64,000 bases of DNA from Lytechinus variegatus (GCF_018143015.1 NC_054746.1:40302687-40366686), one strand, 5' to 3'; shown: positions 33,923 through 47,700, numbered from the stretch's first letter. Notes: a model not told the origin generated them from the letters alone. Numbers and translations: made by a program.

Positions 33923-35735
33923 CAGGCGCGTAGCCAGGGGGGGCGGTCGCGGTGGGGGCGGTCGCCCCCCCCCGAAACGTCCCCAAAAAGAAAAAAAGGA
34001 GGAAAAAAAAGAGAGGAGAAAAGGAAAAGGGAAGGGAGGAAAGGGAAGAAAGGAAGGTAGCTTTGTGGGGTTTTTTTATTCTTTATTTTTTTTTCTCAAA
34101 AGAGAAACTCCTTCACGCTTCTTGCTCTAAATTTATATATGAATTTTGCTTCCGCGCTGCGCGCAGTTAGATGACAATATTGAAGTTCTCCATTGTTTCC
34201 CCACCTTTTCTCTAACCCTGTTTTTCCACCTCAGCTATGTGCTTCTTGCCAGCTAGTCAAATTTAAAATTGTATACATTAGGGTATGAATTTGAGTAAGG
34301 TAGACCGAAGTAAATATATGAGGTTATCTTTTTTTTCAATTGATCGCGCAACTTCTGGTCTGGTCGGCTCCGGGCGGGTAAAATCTTTATATCAGTTTCT
34401 GCCGTCACCTACATAAAGTCAACTTCTCCCGCTTTTCAGCTTATTACTAAACAACCATAATTTTGGGGCAAACAGGTTCCTAATTTCGTTCGTGTCGTAT
34501 TAAATAAAGTACAATATTTTTTATCAAATTGTATTAAACTTCATGTCATTTCCCTGTATACTTTTTTTTTGTTTTGAATAATATTTTATTTTCTTCCTCT
34601 TTCAAATCAATAGGTTTACAATCACAATTCATAAAATAAAGATTCTTTGCATGTATACAATCAATAAACAATCAAACAAATAAATATATCAATATCAATG
34701 AGATTACAAATGATTACAAATGAAATTAAACTGCCAAATTTCTCTTCTATAACAATGTGAAAAAAAAACCCATATCAAACGACAAAATAACAAAGAAGAA
34801 AAAAACTTTGTAAAGGATGACTTTTTTCCTGGATAGAATAAAAATAATCTCTTATGCAAATAATAATTGTAGAAGAAATAAATTTCAAAAGGGATAAAAG
34901 ATTATTTCAAAGGTTAATTAGAGGAAGATTATTATCATAAAACATCCCTACACACTCACCTAAACCCCCATACCCCCTCCCCCTCATCTCTCTCCCCAAA
35001 CACTCACACAAGCTCGCTTCAACTCACCATCACCCACAGCCCCCCCCCCCCCTAGCTTCCCCGTCACAGAACTCACACGCACATCTACACACGTACACCC
35101 ACACACGATGCATCCTGCTCTGGTACAACTATCTGTATTTGAACAAAACAAAAAAAAAACACAAACAACATGAAGCAACCAATACATCCATGGTATTAAG
35201 AAAGGTATACATTCATCTCCTGTTCTGTTTTGCGCCCTCAGTTTGAAATTTTGAATGACACCAATCTTCTCCTCTGTTTTGCGAGTTAAAAATATGCCAT
35301 GTTGCTAAATTGTTTGTAATCAATGATCTGATCTTTCCAAAGAAAGTATTCAATATATCTTTGAGAAAACCCTTTTCTCGGGACCCTTTTTATGGCAAGA
35401 AAAATTGATAAAACACTTTAGCTTTCGCGCTTCGCGCGGATTTATTATCATTTTAATTTCCTCCATTGTATACCTCTTTTGTGCATTCACAATCATTTGA
35501 AAACAAGGTTCAAAATCGCAATATAGTCAACCGAATTGGAGGTACTAGAGACAAGAGAAACGGCTCCTTTTCATTTTAATTTATGAAACACTAAAAGCTT
35601 CGCGCAACTCCCCCTCCCTGCACCCACCCCCTAGGGAGCGCGCTTCGTGCGCTCTGTAAGTGTTGGCACTTTTGGTTGGCACGCTTCGCGTGCATTTACC
35701 GCCCCCTCCAAAATGAAATCCTGGCTACGCGGTTG
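33923..35735. mobile_element. 1.8-kb non-autonomous hAT-type element with 8-bp target duplication
   Basis: The left end CAGGCGCGTAGCCAGG pairs with the right end CCTGGCTACGCGGTTG (14 of 16). The 8-mer GCTGTGAG flanks both sides (33915-33922 and 35736-35743). The interior has C/G-runs, a purine-rich tract at 33980-34050, an AT-rich stretch shared with 57225-57800 and 61262-61470, and several CGCTTCGCG-type palindromic words (about 34150, 35428, 35600, 35640, 35685). No transposase is seen. It has inserted into a GACGAAATGG snap-back repeat. Confidence 0.75.
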
Positions 35736-35743
35736 GCTGTGAG

Positions 35744-35910
35744 ACGAAATGGTAGCTACCCGGGGGTAGCTAGTAGACGAAGTGATGATTGGACAATGGT
35801 TATTCGACCAAATGGTTGTCAGACGAAATGTTGGACAGAATGGCATTAGAATGAATGTAGACCATATGGTGATTGGACGAGTTGGCAATAGACGAATCGG
35901 CAAGTCAGCA
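35744..35910. repeat. GACGAAATGG-type snap-back repeat interrupted by the hAT element
   Basis: AGACGAAATGGTAG, TAGACGAAGTGATG, TCGACCAAATGGTTG, CAGACGAAATGTTGG, TAGACCATATGG and TAGACGAATCGG follow one another. The left part (AGACCAACTGGCTGTGAG, up to 33922) lies on the other side of the insertion. The family resembles 19976-20300. Confidence 0.5.
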
Positions 35911-36214
35911 AGTTAACGCGGGCGTATATACCTCAAGAGCGGAAATCTCTCCTAGCGGGGGGGGGGGGAGGGGTTTGAAAATTTTACAAGCAGAAAAGAA
36001 GGTTATCACCCATAGAGATATATCTCTATGTCATCACCCCAAAATGGAAGGTCATTTCGACCAAAATGAAATTGACAAGCAAAAAAAAATATATCACCCA
36101 AAAAGTAAGGTCATCTCGTCCGAAGTACAATGTTTATTTCGATTTTGAATGATGTAATTCTTTCCATCATAAAAGACTAAAAATAGTAGGGGACATTTGA
36201 TATTGTGTCCCCCG

Positions 36215-36312
36215 ATCAGGGGACAGGGACGTGTCCCCGTACCTACCCAAAATATGAGGGGGGACTCCCCCTCATATTTTGGGTAGGGGGACACATCCCC
36301 CTGTCTCCTGAT
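36215..36312. repeat. 98-bp near-perfect hairpin
   Basis: The inner stem CCTACCCAAAATATGAGGGG is perfect around a GACT loop. Outside it ATCAGGGGACAGGGACGTGTC pairs with GACACATCCCCCTGTCTCCTGAT at few mismatches, giving arms of about 48 nt. Confidence 0.8.
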
Positions 36313-36596
36313 TTCCATCCATGTATACCCCCACACCCTCACGCCCCCTCGCATATCAGGGGCTCGTCTTACAAAGGGCTGCGATTGATCCTATCAGCCT
36401 AATAACTCCATGGAAATCCATTAGTGACATTTTTTTTAATACGTACTTTATAAACAATTAAGGTCGAATTAACACACCCAGCTGTCAAGAAAACGAAGCA
36501 TCTATGCATATCTAGAAAAAAAATTGTAAGATGGGGCCCCAGTACCCAATCCCAGCAGTTGGGATGACATTGATCGCAGAAGTACGTGTCTACAAT

Positions 36597-36780
36597 CAGT
36601 GGCGTAGCTACGGGGGGTTGGCATGTGCCCCCCCCCCCCTGAAAAAAAGTGGCAGAGCCAAAAAAAAAGGAGAAGAAAAGGAAAAGGAAAAAAAACAGAA
36701 GGGGAAAAAAGAAAACGGAAATAAGAGGAGTTAGACGAGTGAATGAAATATGAGGGGAAGACTTGCCCCCCCCCCAGAAT
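36597..36780. mobile_element. hAT-like element end, right end not found
   Basis: CAGTGGCGTAGCTACGGGGG followed by a C-run and a purine-rich AAAGGAGAAG tract resembles the start of CAGTGGCG-type hAT MITEs and the 33923 element. A second C-run ends at about 36777 without a clear TIR. Confidence 0.4.
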
Positions 36781-38027
36781 TGTCTGTTCGATGAGATTCA
36801 TATCTTGCTCATTAGGCTGGTATGTAGCTTGAAATATCAAGTTTTGAAGTCAATAAACAAAACATATTTCAGCTCGGACATCAACTATCATTATTTTTCT
36901 GTTAAATGTCCACTTTGTGGTCTACATATGAAAATTTTAAGCTCACGCCGCGTGGTCACATTCATGTAGTATGAGGAATAAAATCTGTATGGTGTTACAG
37001 TCTCTTTATATCACAGACTCGGGCAACCAATAATATCTTACAGATCAATTTGTTAAATCGATGTTCATCAATGCCTTTAAGGTAGACTACAACCCAAATG
37101 GAAGGGTTTTTTTTATATAGATATATGAAAAAAATTCAGAGATTCAAATTTATAATATTTCTTTATCAATTTTTTTTTAAGTTGTAAAATGCAGTTCTCG
37201 CTTAATATATAAATAGGCGATGTCTTGATGACGCAGGGAGTATATTGGTACAACTTCTTCACTTGCTTTGACACGCTATTACTGAAATCAATTATTTCCA
37301 AAAGTTAACACTGAATACTTTTTAAGATGGCTCGGGGGAAAATGGACTTCAGAGAGTATACCACAAATTTATCATTATTTTGATTAGGCCTACATGTATA
37401 CATTTTGATTGGGAGTGTTGCCTTTGCCACAATAACTCACCAAGTTGCCAGTTTAGGGTTAAACTTTCTCATTGTTTCTTTCAAACTGCATTCTCTTCAC
37501 TGTCTCCTTCCACATATTATTTAATTACCAAGGTTGAATACCCATTCAAGGAGGTACTAGTCTCCTCATCCCAAATCAGTTCTATTATTTTGCACTTTTT
37601 TTAAACTTTCATATCACAGGCCCGATACTTAGATCGATACAATAACGTGTGCAGCATTCTCCCAATATTTTTTAAGGCATTTGAGCCCGTTACACAGATA
37701 TTAACAATGAAAATGCATTCCCTACAATTTCCACTTGATAACCCAAATTTGAAAGAACTTCATACTATCTACTTTACTCCCCCCCCCCTCCAATCCTGTT
37801 TGGATACCCGATATATAAATCATCCCGGTGGACTTGAGTGGGTGCGGCAGGGGAAGAATCGCTCACCTATCAACAAGAACCAAAAATATGTAGATGTCCA
37901 AAATACAGGGGACAGAAAAAATAAGTCTCTCTCTCTTTCCTCCTGTTCATGTAGACTGTGTATCGGGGTACAATATTCATCAAAATAACCAAAGGGCGAT
38001 TTAGAAAAAAAAACATGTTCATACCAG
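36781..38027. other. AT-rich spacer with no recognised gene
   Basis: Several frames of 60-110 codons exist here, but none has a recognisable motif or a convincing pair of splice sites. A C-run lies at about 37782. Confidence 0.45.
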
Positions 38028-38300
38028 TTAAAAGGGTACTCGGCACTGAAAATAATCAAATGTGACGTAATACAGTAAAATCCAGAGCAAAACGATGAAA
38101 ATTTCATCAAAATCTGATAGTATAAATTATCATGTAACAAAGTTATTGAATATCAAAGTTTATATAATTATGCACACCATCTTAAATATGCAATAGGTGG
38201 CCCGAATATGTCATAGCATGCCCCCTCCCCCTATTTCACGTCTCCTTTTAACAAAATCAGTTTTTGCAGTCCTATCATTTTCAGCCTGGAGTACCCTTTT
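38028..38300. mobile_element. TTAA-type foldback, AAAGGGTACTC family
   Basis: TTAAAAGGGTACTCGGCACTGAAAA at the left, inverted at the right as TTTTCAGCCTGGAGTACCC followed by TTTT. The interior has the shared core ATTTCATCAAAATCTGATAG followed by AACAAAGTTATTGAAT. Confidence 0.6.
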
Positions 38301-38368
38301 GACAGCCACAAGAGTGGAACTTCAATCCCCTATGGCATTCACTGACCCGACTATCAAGAAGCTTTTAT

Positions 38369-39085
38369 GAAGTCAAGTCCACCCAAGAAAAATGTTGATT
38401 TGAATCAACAGAGAAAATTCCAACAAGCAAAAGGCTGAAAATTTCATCCAAATCGTATGTAAAATAAGGTTATGACATTTTGAAGTTTCGCTTATTTTTC
38501 ACAAAATAGTTATTTGCACCGTTCAGTGAGATGTAAATGAAATAGTCGATGATGTCCCTCGCGTATTATTTATTTCTCGTTTGTTTGAATTAAACAAAAT
38601 TTCATTTTTTTACAAATTTGACAATGACCAACTTGACCGAGCCACAAGATGATATAATAATGGTAATTCCACATATCCAGGAGGGAATAAAACCCCTTTC
38701 ACATGACAGTGAAGAGAAAATTAGAACATTTTGCTTAATAAAATACAAAAGAAAGTGGGTGCATGATGTCATCAGTCTCCCATTTGCATACCGACCAGGG
38801 GGGGCGTTTCATCAATATATTCGTCCGACAAGTTGTCAGATCTGACTTTCCTGGATTCTGATTGGTTGAGAAGCACTGTTACTATAGTAACTGTCGGATA
38901 AAACGTCTGACAAGTCCTTTCATGAAACGCTCCCCTGGATGAGCATATGTTTTATGAAATTAAGCGAAACTTTAAAATGTCTCATTTTACATCCGATTTT
39001 GATCAAATTTTTAGAGTTGTTCTTTTTGGATTTTTCTCTTATCATTCACATCAATCTTTTTGGGAGGAGTGGACTTGTCCTTTAA
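38369..39085. mobile_element. TTAA-type foldback, AAGTCAAGTCCACCC family, carrying a nested MITE
   Basis: AAGTCAAGTCCACCCAAG at the left is inverted at the right (GGAGTGGACTTGTCCTTTAA). Inner arms contain AAAATTTCATCCAAATCGTATG / CATCCGATTTTGATCAAATTTT. The nested MITE is at 38795-38937. A diverged relative is at 43590-44130. Confidence 0.65.
38795..38937. mobile_element. 143-bp MITE with GGGGCGTTTCAT ends
   Basis: CCAGGGGGGGCGTTTCATCAA pairs with TTTCATGAAACGCTCCCCTGG. Inside, GTCCGACAAGTTGTCAGA and CTGTCGGATAAAACGTCTGAC are inner inverted blocks. A fragment of the same family is at 28535. Confidence 0.75.
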
Positions 39086-40655
39086 CAAGGAAATTCAGTG
39101 GAAATTATGATACTGAAACAAAAAATGGGAGGGGGGATAGCAGCCCCAACAAAATAAACACCCTGTACGCCCATGTTCGAAAGAACATCATGGATTAAAT
39201 CAGGAAAAGTTCCCGAATTCATGAAAACATAAGGAATACATTCTTCGTGCTTTTTTATCACATTCTTTTTTTTTATTATAAAAAGACACAGGAAAATAGT
39301 CAATGCTCACATTAAAAAATAACTTACATGCATCAACAATGAAACAAACAAAAATCAATTTTGACAGTGTTTCACTTCATATGCCTGTCCGTCTCTCATT
39401 AAAAATACAGGAAAAGCTTTGCAAATTTACAATTTCCTTAAGATAATCAGCATCTACATGTATGTTTTAAACCAAAGTCTAGTTGTATCTGGACAAACAA
39501 AACCCTAAATTGATATCAAGACTGAATACAAGCTAAGACAAGGAATACCGGTAGTATATTCTGGAGCATATCCCCTTTCAAATGAACAGAAAAACAAAAA
39601 TAACAAATATTGGATTAAACAGTTGCAATCTTAATTTGCATATCAAAATACTGCATGGTACTACAGGACTTGGGTACATGTCTGCAAAATACAATATTCA
39701 CATAAGATTATTATCTCTTTCATAATCAAGAATGTACAAACTACAAACCCTCCTGTCTAGGCCTATACCTACATTTTGTGCAATTCCAGTAAACGAACAA
39801 ACTCTTACAAAAAATACAAACATTCATTTTTCATACACACATGCACTTTTTTAAAACAGAAAAAAAATCTTCACATGAAGTTTGCAAGATAATAGCAAGA
39901 AGTTGTATTGTATATGTACATGTAGTTTATCCATTAAAAACAAGTGTGGGTCCCCATAATGAAACTTACAAAAAATGCTCCAAATAGTGACCATTGTATG
40001 GTAATATCCTTTTTGTGTTTTTCTTTCTTCAAATGGATCTACCAGGGTAAATGAAATATAATTGAATGTAGTACACAATAATGCAATTCAGAGGTAGCAG
40101 GCCACAAAGTTTGAAATAATGCTGTGTGAGATAACAAGACAGTAAATTTGTTTGTGGTTATTATCTTTATATTATTCTGGTTGAAAATTTTATTTCAAAT
40201 TGCCTAAAGACAGAATTAAAAATATTGGTACCATTAATGATTTTTCTTTTCTTCAAAATAAAACACCTTAATTTTCAGAACAAATAATTAATTAGAGTAC
40301 CTAATTTTGATTATTTAAGAACCTATTCTTTGTAATGTCAATCACGATAAGTATGATATCCCATTTTACTACCATGTTACCATCCAGCTCCAAACATACA
40401 TTTGGTCACAAGTCAAACCTCTGTATTTAAAGACAAAATAGACATGGGGTTTGAGGCTGAGCATACATGAGTACAGATTCCTCTATCCACTAACAATATA
40501 TGAAGTTACATGACTGTATAAAAAAAACAAGATGCAAGCAATCCCGTAATAATCTTTTATCAGACTTCTCAGATTTGCAACAGATCTTGTATAATAATTT
40601 TCACATTCCACGCTTGAATGAACATCAAGATTTAAACCTCAGTTTCTCCTTGTTC
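39086..40655. other. AT-rich spacer with no recognised gene
   Basis: No coding exon is recognised. It lies beyond the first canonical poly(A) signal of the SR-like gene; part may still be 3' UTR if a distal signal (for example TTTATT near 39275) is used. Confidence 0.4.
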
Positions 40656-40661
40656 TTTATT
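40656..40661 (-). terminator. candidate poly(A) signal of the SR-like gene
   Basis: TTTATT on the plus strand is the first canonical AATAAA on the gene strand after the stop at 41716, giving a 3' UTR of about 1.06 kb. Confidence 0.4.
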
Positions 40662-41334
40662 ACCTAACGTGTACTTAATTGGATCCTGATCATGATGGTA
40701 CCAGTATGTGTCTGAGCTTTATAAGTTATAACTTTCTCATATTCTAAATTTGGATGATATCTAAAACAAATTTCACTATTGACACACCGCAAATAAAAGA
40801 TAAGTGATATATCACAGTGAATATCATCCCATTATACTCTTGTCAAATTGTAAAAACCTAGTAGTAATCAGAAATGTAGAGTATGCAAAAAGATCACCTT
40901 GCCATTTTGGACAATCTATTCTCAAGCATCTACCCTGTGATTTATAATGCAACACAATCTGAATCGTGGAAAGCAATGAATGAATTATGTAGGGCAATTT
41001 CAAAGAACAAAGAACATTTAGATCAAATGTACTTATTCACCACTTAATAAAGATTTATCCATAGAGGACTTATATGAACTGTTGCTGGTAACTTTCTTTA
41101 CTGAGTAGTGAAATGTCTCACAGGCTACATTGTGTAAACTTTCTGAATATCATATTTGAAATAAATTATGCAATCAATAGTTTTTAAAAATGTTTAAAAT
41201 GTCAATATACAGTACAAATGAAATTCGCAAGTTACACATTTTTCCAAGACAAAAAATTTCAATAAAATTGATCAGTACATGTATTTGGAAGATGCAATTA
41301 AAAGTAACTCACACAAAAGCATGTTATGTAGTCA

Positions 41335-41442
41335 GTGGGGACCGTAACCTGGGATAGACAATGATTGGAGGGGCACTGTATTATGTGTGAACCATGCTGT
41401 GCCCCTCTAATGCTTTGTCTCCTCAGGGTCACAGTCCACCAC
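41335..41442. ncRNA. pre-miRNA-like hairpin in the predicted 3' UTR of the SR-like gene
   Basis: The left arm 41335-41378 and right arm 41397-41442 pair over about 44 bp with scattered mismatches and an 18-nt loop; AGGGGCAC / GTGCCCCT next to the loop and AGACAA / TTGTCT in the middle are exact. Size and loop fit a miRNA precursor, but a diverged MITE would look the same. Either strand could be used. Mature identity is unknown. Confidence 0.4.
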
Positions 41443-41715
41443 TATATGTAGTCTTTTCAATTCAAATCAGTTTAAAAAAAAAAGATTATTCTGAACTGGA
41501 AAGTAGGAATCAGTACAATAAGAACATAATGATCATAGAGAGGGCAATGGAAAAAAATCAAGTAATATCAAACACCATGATCATGTATGTACATTAAACA
41601 ACTTAACAGCATAATTAAACACTTTGACCAAATTTTGGTCACATTTTTAGACCATTTAACAGAATTTGTGAAAATAATTTCCTTCTTCAAATTCATTTCT
41701 CTTACATGGAACAAT

Positions 41716-44700
41716 TTAGCGTCTTGGAGGAGGGGAGCGTCTGCTTCCTCTATCATAGCCCCCATGATCGAAGCCTCCTCTTTCATAGCCTCGGTCTGCT
41801 CCTCTGCTGTCATAGGCTGGTCGTTCTGGTCGTCCACCACCATAACTGTGAAATCAATAGCCAGATTTGATTGTTTTAGCCGTTATACAAGATTATTATC
41901 AAAGTACAGTATATAGTTAACAGGCAATGTAGCTTAATAAACACACACACACAAACATTTTAGGCAACATCTGCTTAAGTGTTTAATAATAAACTTTGTT
42001 TTCTTTTTCGTAATTGTTTTAGTTGCTAGAATTTCCAAGCATGGACGTTCCCTTCCCTTCACATTAATTAATTCCCTCATTCTCCTACACTCAATGAATA
42101 AAATAAAGCAAATCAATTATTATGGTTTCATTTGTAGGAGTACAGGTACGTATGTTAATTTTGTGAGGTTCTGAGATAATTCTCATGCAAATTTGACTTC
42201 TCAAAGTTCGCTGACTTTGCTCTACAACAAATTTTGGCCAATCCATCAAAAACAGAATATATTAGACCCTCTGTATAATTTGCTTCCAGTCTAAAAATCA
42301 CAGAAAGTATAAACCTGTCCGTCCTACAATTATGAATGTCTTTATTATTTATTTCATTTATAGAAAAATAATCTTTTGAATGGAACAACAGTGGAACACC
42401 TACAACAGTTTTGCCTCCATTAAAAGAATATACATGTAGCAGCAGTGCTTTATTTGAAAGCCACTAAGATGAAGAAATAAAAAATAAAATAAAATTCCTA
42501 AGTTTGTTGACCTCAAATGACCTTTGACCTTAATCATGTGACCTGAAACTCGTGCAAACTTATCAGTGATATGTGTTTACCCATGTCCAAGTTTCATGAA
42601 ACTGATCCAGTTACATTAACTTTGAAAGTTATAACATTAACTAACACATCAATGATGTAGAGCTCATCTGGAATCTCACAAAGAAATTTAATACAAAAAT
42701 TTCAGCCCAGTTGACACTGTAGTGAATTATATTGGTGACATAAATTGAGGAAACAGAATTGAAATTGATGAATAAATGACATATTGTAAAATAAGCATAA
42801 TTTTCTAGTTAAAGTTTCTAAATTCTATGTAGAACCTTGGTGAACGTCATGTAGATCTCTGAACGAAAAAATAAATAAATAAAAATCGGTCAACAAATTA
42901 GCATTTTTTTTTAGTTTGGAAAAATAAGCATAAATTAGCATATTTAATGACTCTCAAAGTTCTGTGTAGAAATTTTGTATTGCCATCTATCATAGCAATC
43001 ATATACTAGTAAAGCAAAGAAAATGGAAATTGATCAACAAATGAAGGAGAAAAGGCATTTTTTGTGATTCATGAATTTCGCACAAATAAGCATTTTTTAG
43101 TCAAAAATTCAAAATTCTGTGTGGAAGTTTGTTGACCCTCATGTAGCTCTACTAGATGGATGAAAAAAAATCAAAATTGGCCACAAAATAAAGATGCGTT
43201 TATTTGTGCATTATTTCATTAAAAAAATAAGGAAGTCATGACATTTTAAAGTTTTGCTTAAAGAGAAATTCCAGTACTTGCAGGAAACACTGATTTCATG
43301 AGAAAGTCTGTAAAACCAGGCTTAAATGTCATATCATCGAGGATCTAGATCTGGTACAGTTACATAAACTAAACTTTGTGAAATCTTGAAATCTACGCTG
43401 AAAAATGTTCACACTGAAGATCCCCAACACAGATAGGCACACGAGGGACAGTGTATTATTATTGCTGGAATAAAGACCCGACGGAAGTGACCGAATCCGC
43501 GCTCATTTTGCTTATTTCTCAGCAATTACACAATTTCTTCCAGAATCCTTTGGCACATATTTTTTATTCATACAAACAGACACTTGAGTGGTTATTATAT
43601 TAGATTCTGTAAAAAGTCATTTTGAGATCGTTACCAAAACTGGAATTTATCTTTAATTTCACAAAACAGTTATATGCACTTCCTGGTTGGTATGCAAATG
43701 ACAAGACTGATGACATCATCTGCTCACTATTTCTTTTGTATTTTATTGTATGAAATATTCTCATTATCTCCCCACTGTCAAGTGAAACTGATGAATTCCT
43801 CCCTGAACATGTGGAATTGGCATTGTTACTATATGATTCAGTCAAGTTGGTCCCTATATGGTCAAATCTGTAAAAATGAAATATTGTATAATTCAAACAA
43901 TAAAAAACAAAAGAAATATTGAGTGATGGACATATCGACTGACTCCTTTGCATGTCAATGACATGACTGAATTGAGCATATATCACTGTTTTGTGAAAAA
44001 TACGCCAAACTTTAAAATGCCATAACTTTCTTATTTTACATCCGATTTTGATGAAATTTTCAGTGTCATACTAGTTTAGATTTTTCTCTACTTATTCAAA
44101 TGATTGCTGGAGTGAACTTGACCTTTAAGATTGAAACCTAACCAATCTTAAATTATTTAAATGTCATCATGACTTAAGAAGTATATTTTATGAACTTTGA
44201 CATAAGGGTTATCAATTTATATTACTGATCTATTTATCTAAATCAACATTTTGCAGGGGTGGACTTGACCTTTAATAACCCCAACATGGTCAAAGATCAC
44301 TGACCCTAATTGACCTTTGTTCTTGATCATTTGACCTGTAAATAATGCAATCTGATGATAAGTGATACTTGATTCGTCTTATTTTCAAGTATCATAAACT
44401 AGGTCCATATCATAACCTACAGTGTATGACGGTTATCAAAGCAAGTGGATCATCTCTGGCAGTCTTGCCTGCATTACGCGATTTAATGTAGCAGCAGTGC
44501 TGACTAGAATTATTCACAAAAAACACTTCATATGATAATAAAATACGATGTTATTTGACATTTTATGACATTCTACCTTGATCATGTGTGACATAAGGCT
44601 TGTGCAAGAAGTCAGTGATACTTGATTACCCCTATGTCTACATATAATGAACTATTACTATACCCATAAACTTTCAAAGTTATAAAGGTGATTCAACGAA

Positions 44701-47700
44701 TACCCCCAATATTTCTTAAGTTCACTGACCTTTAACCTTTATCTAAAGGGGGGGTCACTTTGCCCCCCTCAATGAATTTCTTCACACACCGTTGGACAAA
44801 AAATTTTTGACCGCGCCGCTCACCGACTTTTTACTTTCAAGTCTTACGCATCTTTTGAGACCAAATTTGTGACTCCCGGGTATGTGGTTTCTCAATTAAG
44901 CAACATTTTGTAAGCGCATGTCAGACCCAAATTGCTCAAGAATATGATTCTGTTTACAAAGTCAATGCCAATTGTGTTTTTCAACCAAAAATCATTAATG
45001 TACGATTTTTACTTTTGTCGCTTTCAATGGATTTATTTTATGCTATTTATGATCGTAAAAGCGTCCCCCAAAAAGTTCATCAGAAAAAACAAAGAAATAC
45101 ATAAGAATTCAAAAAACAATATAATCATAAGAAATTTATTACATTTTGGCAATTTTTTTTGTTAGAAAAGTAAAAATTGAACAATTCAACAAATACCCCC
45201 CAACGCAACCAAAGTTTGTTAACCTGAAATGACCTATGATCTTGTAACCTGAAATGACCTTTGATCTTGGTCATGAGACCTGAAACACACACAGGATATT
45301 CAGGGATACATAACTACTCTTATGTCCCATGTCCCAAGTTTTATGAACTAAATGTATAAACCTTTTTAAATTCTGACAATCCCACAAATACCCCCAACAT
45401 TATCAAAGTTCTAAGGCCCTAAATGTCCTTTGACCTTGGTAATGTGACCTGAAACTCGCACAGGATGTTCAGGGATACTTAATTGCTCTTATGTTTAAGT
45501 TTCATGAATGAGGTCCAAATAGTTTCTAAGTTATAATGACACTTCAAAAATTAACCTTAGGTTAAGAGTTTGATGTTGATTCCCTCAATATGATTGAAGT
45601 TTATTGACCCTAAATAATCTTTGGCTTTAGTATTTGGACCTAAAATTAAGGCAGAACGTCCAATGATCTTTATCATCCATATGTCCAAGTTTCATAAACT
45701 AGGTACTAAGGTCCATCTAAGGCCATGTTTATGCTTCCACTTTTGAGGCCAGAATCAGCGTTTCCAAATGTGATTAGTCCAAAACACGGTTGCGTCCATG
45801 CTTACTTTCATTTAAACGCTGTTTCAAAATGCCGATTGTAAACTCACAACAAGTGGAATGCCTCTGGCCGTCTCACCTGCATCACGCGGTTCAATATAGC
45901 AGCAGTGCTGACTTTGAATACTACTCTAACTCGCACAAGATGTTCAGTGATACATGGTTACTCTTATGTCCACTTTTTATGAACGAGACCAATAAACTTA
46001 CAGAGATATGATGGTTATTCAACAAAAAACCCCAACATGGCCAAAGTTCATTGACCTTACATGACCTTTGACCTTGATCATGTGACCTGAAACTCGCACA
46101 GGATGTTCAGTGATACTTGATTACTCTTGTGTACAAGTTTCATGAATCAGATCCATAAACTCTAAAAGTTTTGATGGTAATTCAACAGATACACCCAATT
46201 CGGCCAAAGTTCATTGACCTTTGACCTAGGTCATGTGACCTGAAACGCGCACAGGATGTTCAGTGATATTTGATTACTCATATGTCCAAGTTTAATGAAC
46301 TAGACTAATAAACTTTCAAAGTTATGATGGTAATTCAACAGATACCCCTGATTCAGCCAAAGTTCATTGACCCTAAATGACCTTTGACCTTAATCATGAG
46401 ACCTGAAACTTGCACAAAATATTCAGTGATGCTTGATTACTATTATGTCCAAGTTTCATGAATCAGATCCAGAAACTTTCAAAGTTATGATGGGAATTCA
46501 ACAGATATCCCCAATTCGGCCAAAGTTCATTGACCCTAAATGACCTTTGACCTTGGTCACGTGACGTGAAACTCATGCAGGATGTTCAGTGATACTTGAT
46601 TAATCTTATGTCCAAGTTTCATGAACTAGGTCCATATATTTTCTAAGTTATGATGACATTTCAAAAACTTAACCTCAGGTTAAGATTTCGATGTTGATTC
46701 CTCCAACATGGTCTAAGTTCATTGACCCTAAATGACCTTTGACCTTGGTCATGTGACATGAAACTTTAATAGGATGTTCAGTATTACTTGATTAACCTTA
46801 TGGCCAAGTTTCATGAACTAGAACCATATACTTTCTAAGTTATGATGTCATTTAAAAAACTTAACCTCAGGTTAAGATTTGATGTTGACGCCGCCGCCGC
46901 CGTTGGAAAAGCGGCGCCTATAGTCTCACTCTGCTTCGCAGGTGAGACAAAAAGGTACGTTTGTAAACGTCGTTTGACCAGAATCAGGCTTTCTGGGGAA
47001 GTATAAACAGAACCACGATCGTAAACGTGTTTAAATGACGTCATTTGGTACATGAATTCCGGTGAGATTAAAATCCGCGGGCAAATACAGTCGCATTGCT
47101 CCATGGTCTCATCTCCCTTGTTTTGCATGTGTAGTACTCTTACTAGTATTACTCTTCCAATTTGTCATCACAATGAGCGTTGAGGGATTTACACCAAAAA
47201 ACAAACAAACCTGGAACATGAGTTATAATGAGGAGACATCGCCAGATGCCCCAGTAGCATAAACAAATAGATGTTTTATTATATTGCAAACTTAATATTC
47301 TTTATTTTTTCTTACTATTATCCTCACCATGGGTGAAATTAAATGGCCATATCAGGAAGCTCCATGCAATGACTGAAATATCTGAAATTGTTTGATGTTT
47401 ATATAATAGTCGATGTACCTTCCCCATAACAACAACACTAGGAAAAAAAAACTTTCGAAAAAGGGCACGCCCAATTTGACCTCGCTTTCCTGCCCAACGA
47501 AAATTACGATGCAAAGCCAACTGGAGCTCGTGATGTTGCCTCTAAAAAGTTAAGCATAAACAGCACTCCCAGAACCACGTTTACCAATGGCATTTTGAAT
47601 CGACATTTGAAAATGCTGATTCTGTCCTCGCAATGGAAGCATAAACACACCCTTAAGTTAGTTATGACATTTCAAAACCTTTAACCTTGGGTTAAGATTT

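Noticed and set aside
33918-34170. Lys/Glu/Arg-rich small proteins
   Set aside because: They read through the purine-rich tract at the left end of the hAT-type element.
41568-41843. 91-codon acidic frame on the minus strand
   Set aside because: It is an out-of-frame reading of the last SR-like exon (YGGGRPERPAYD ... RRSPPPRR) joined to intron and UTR.
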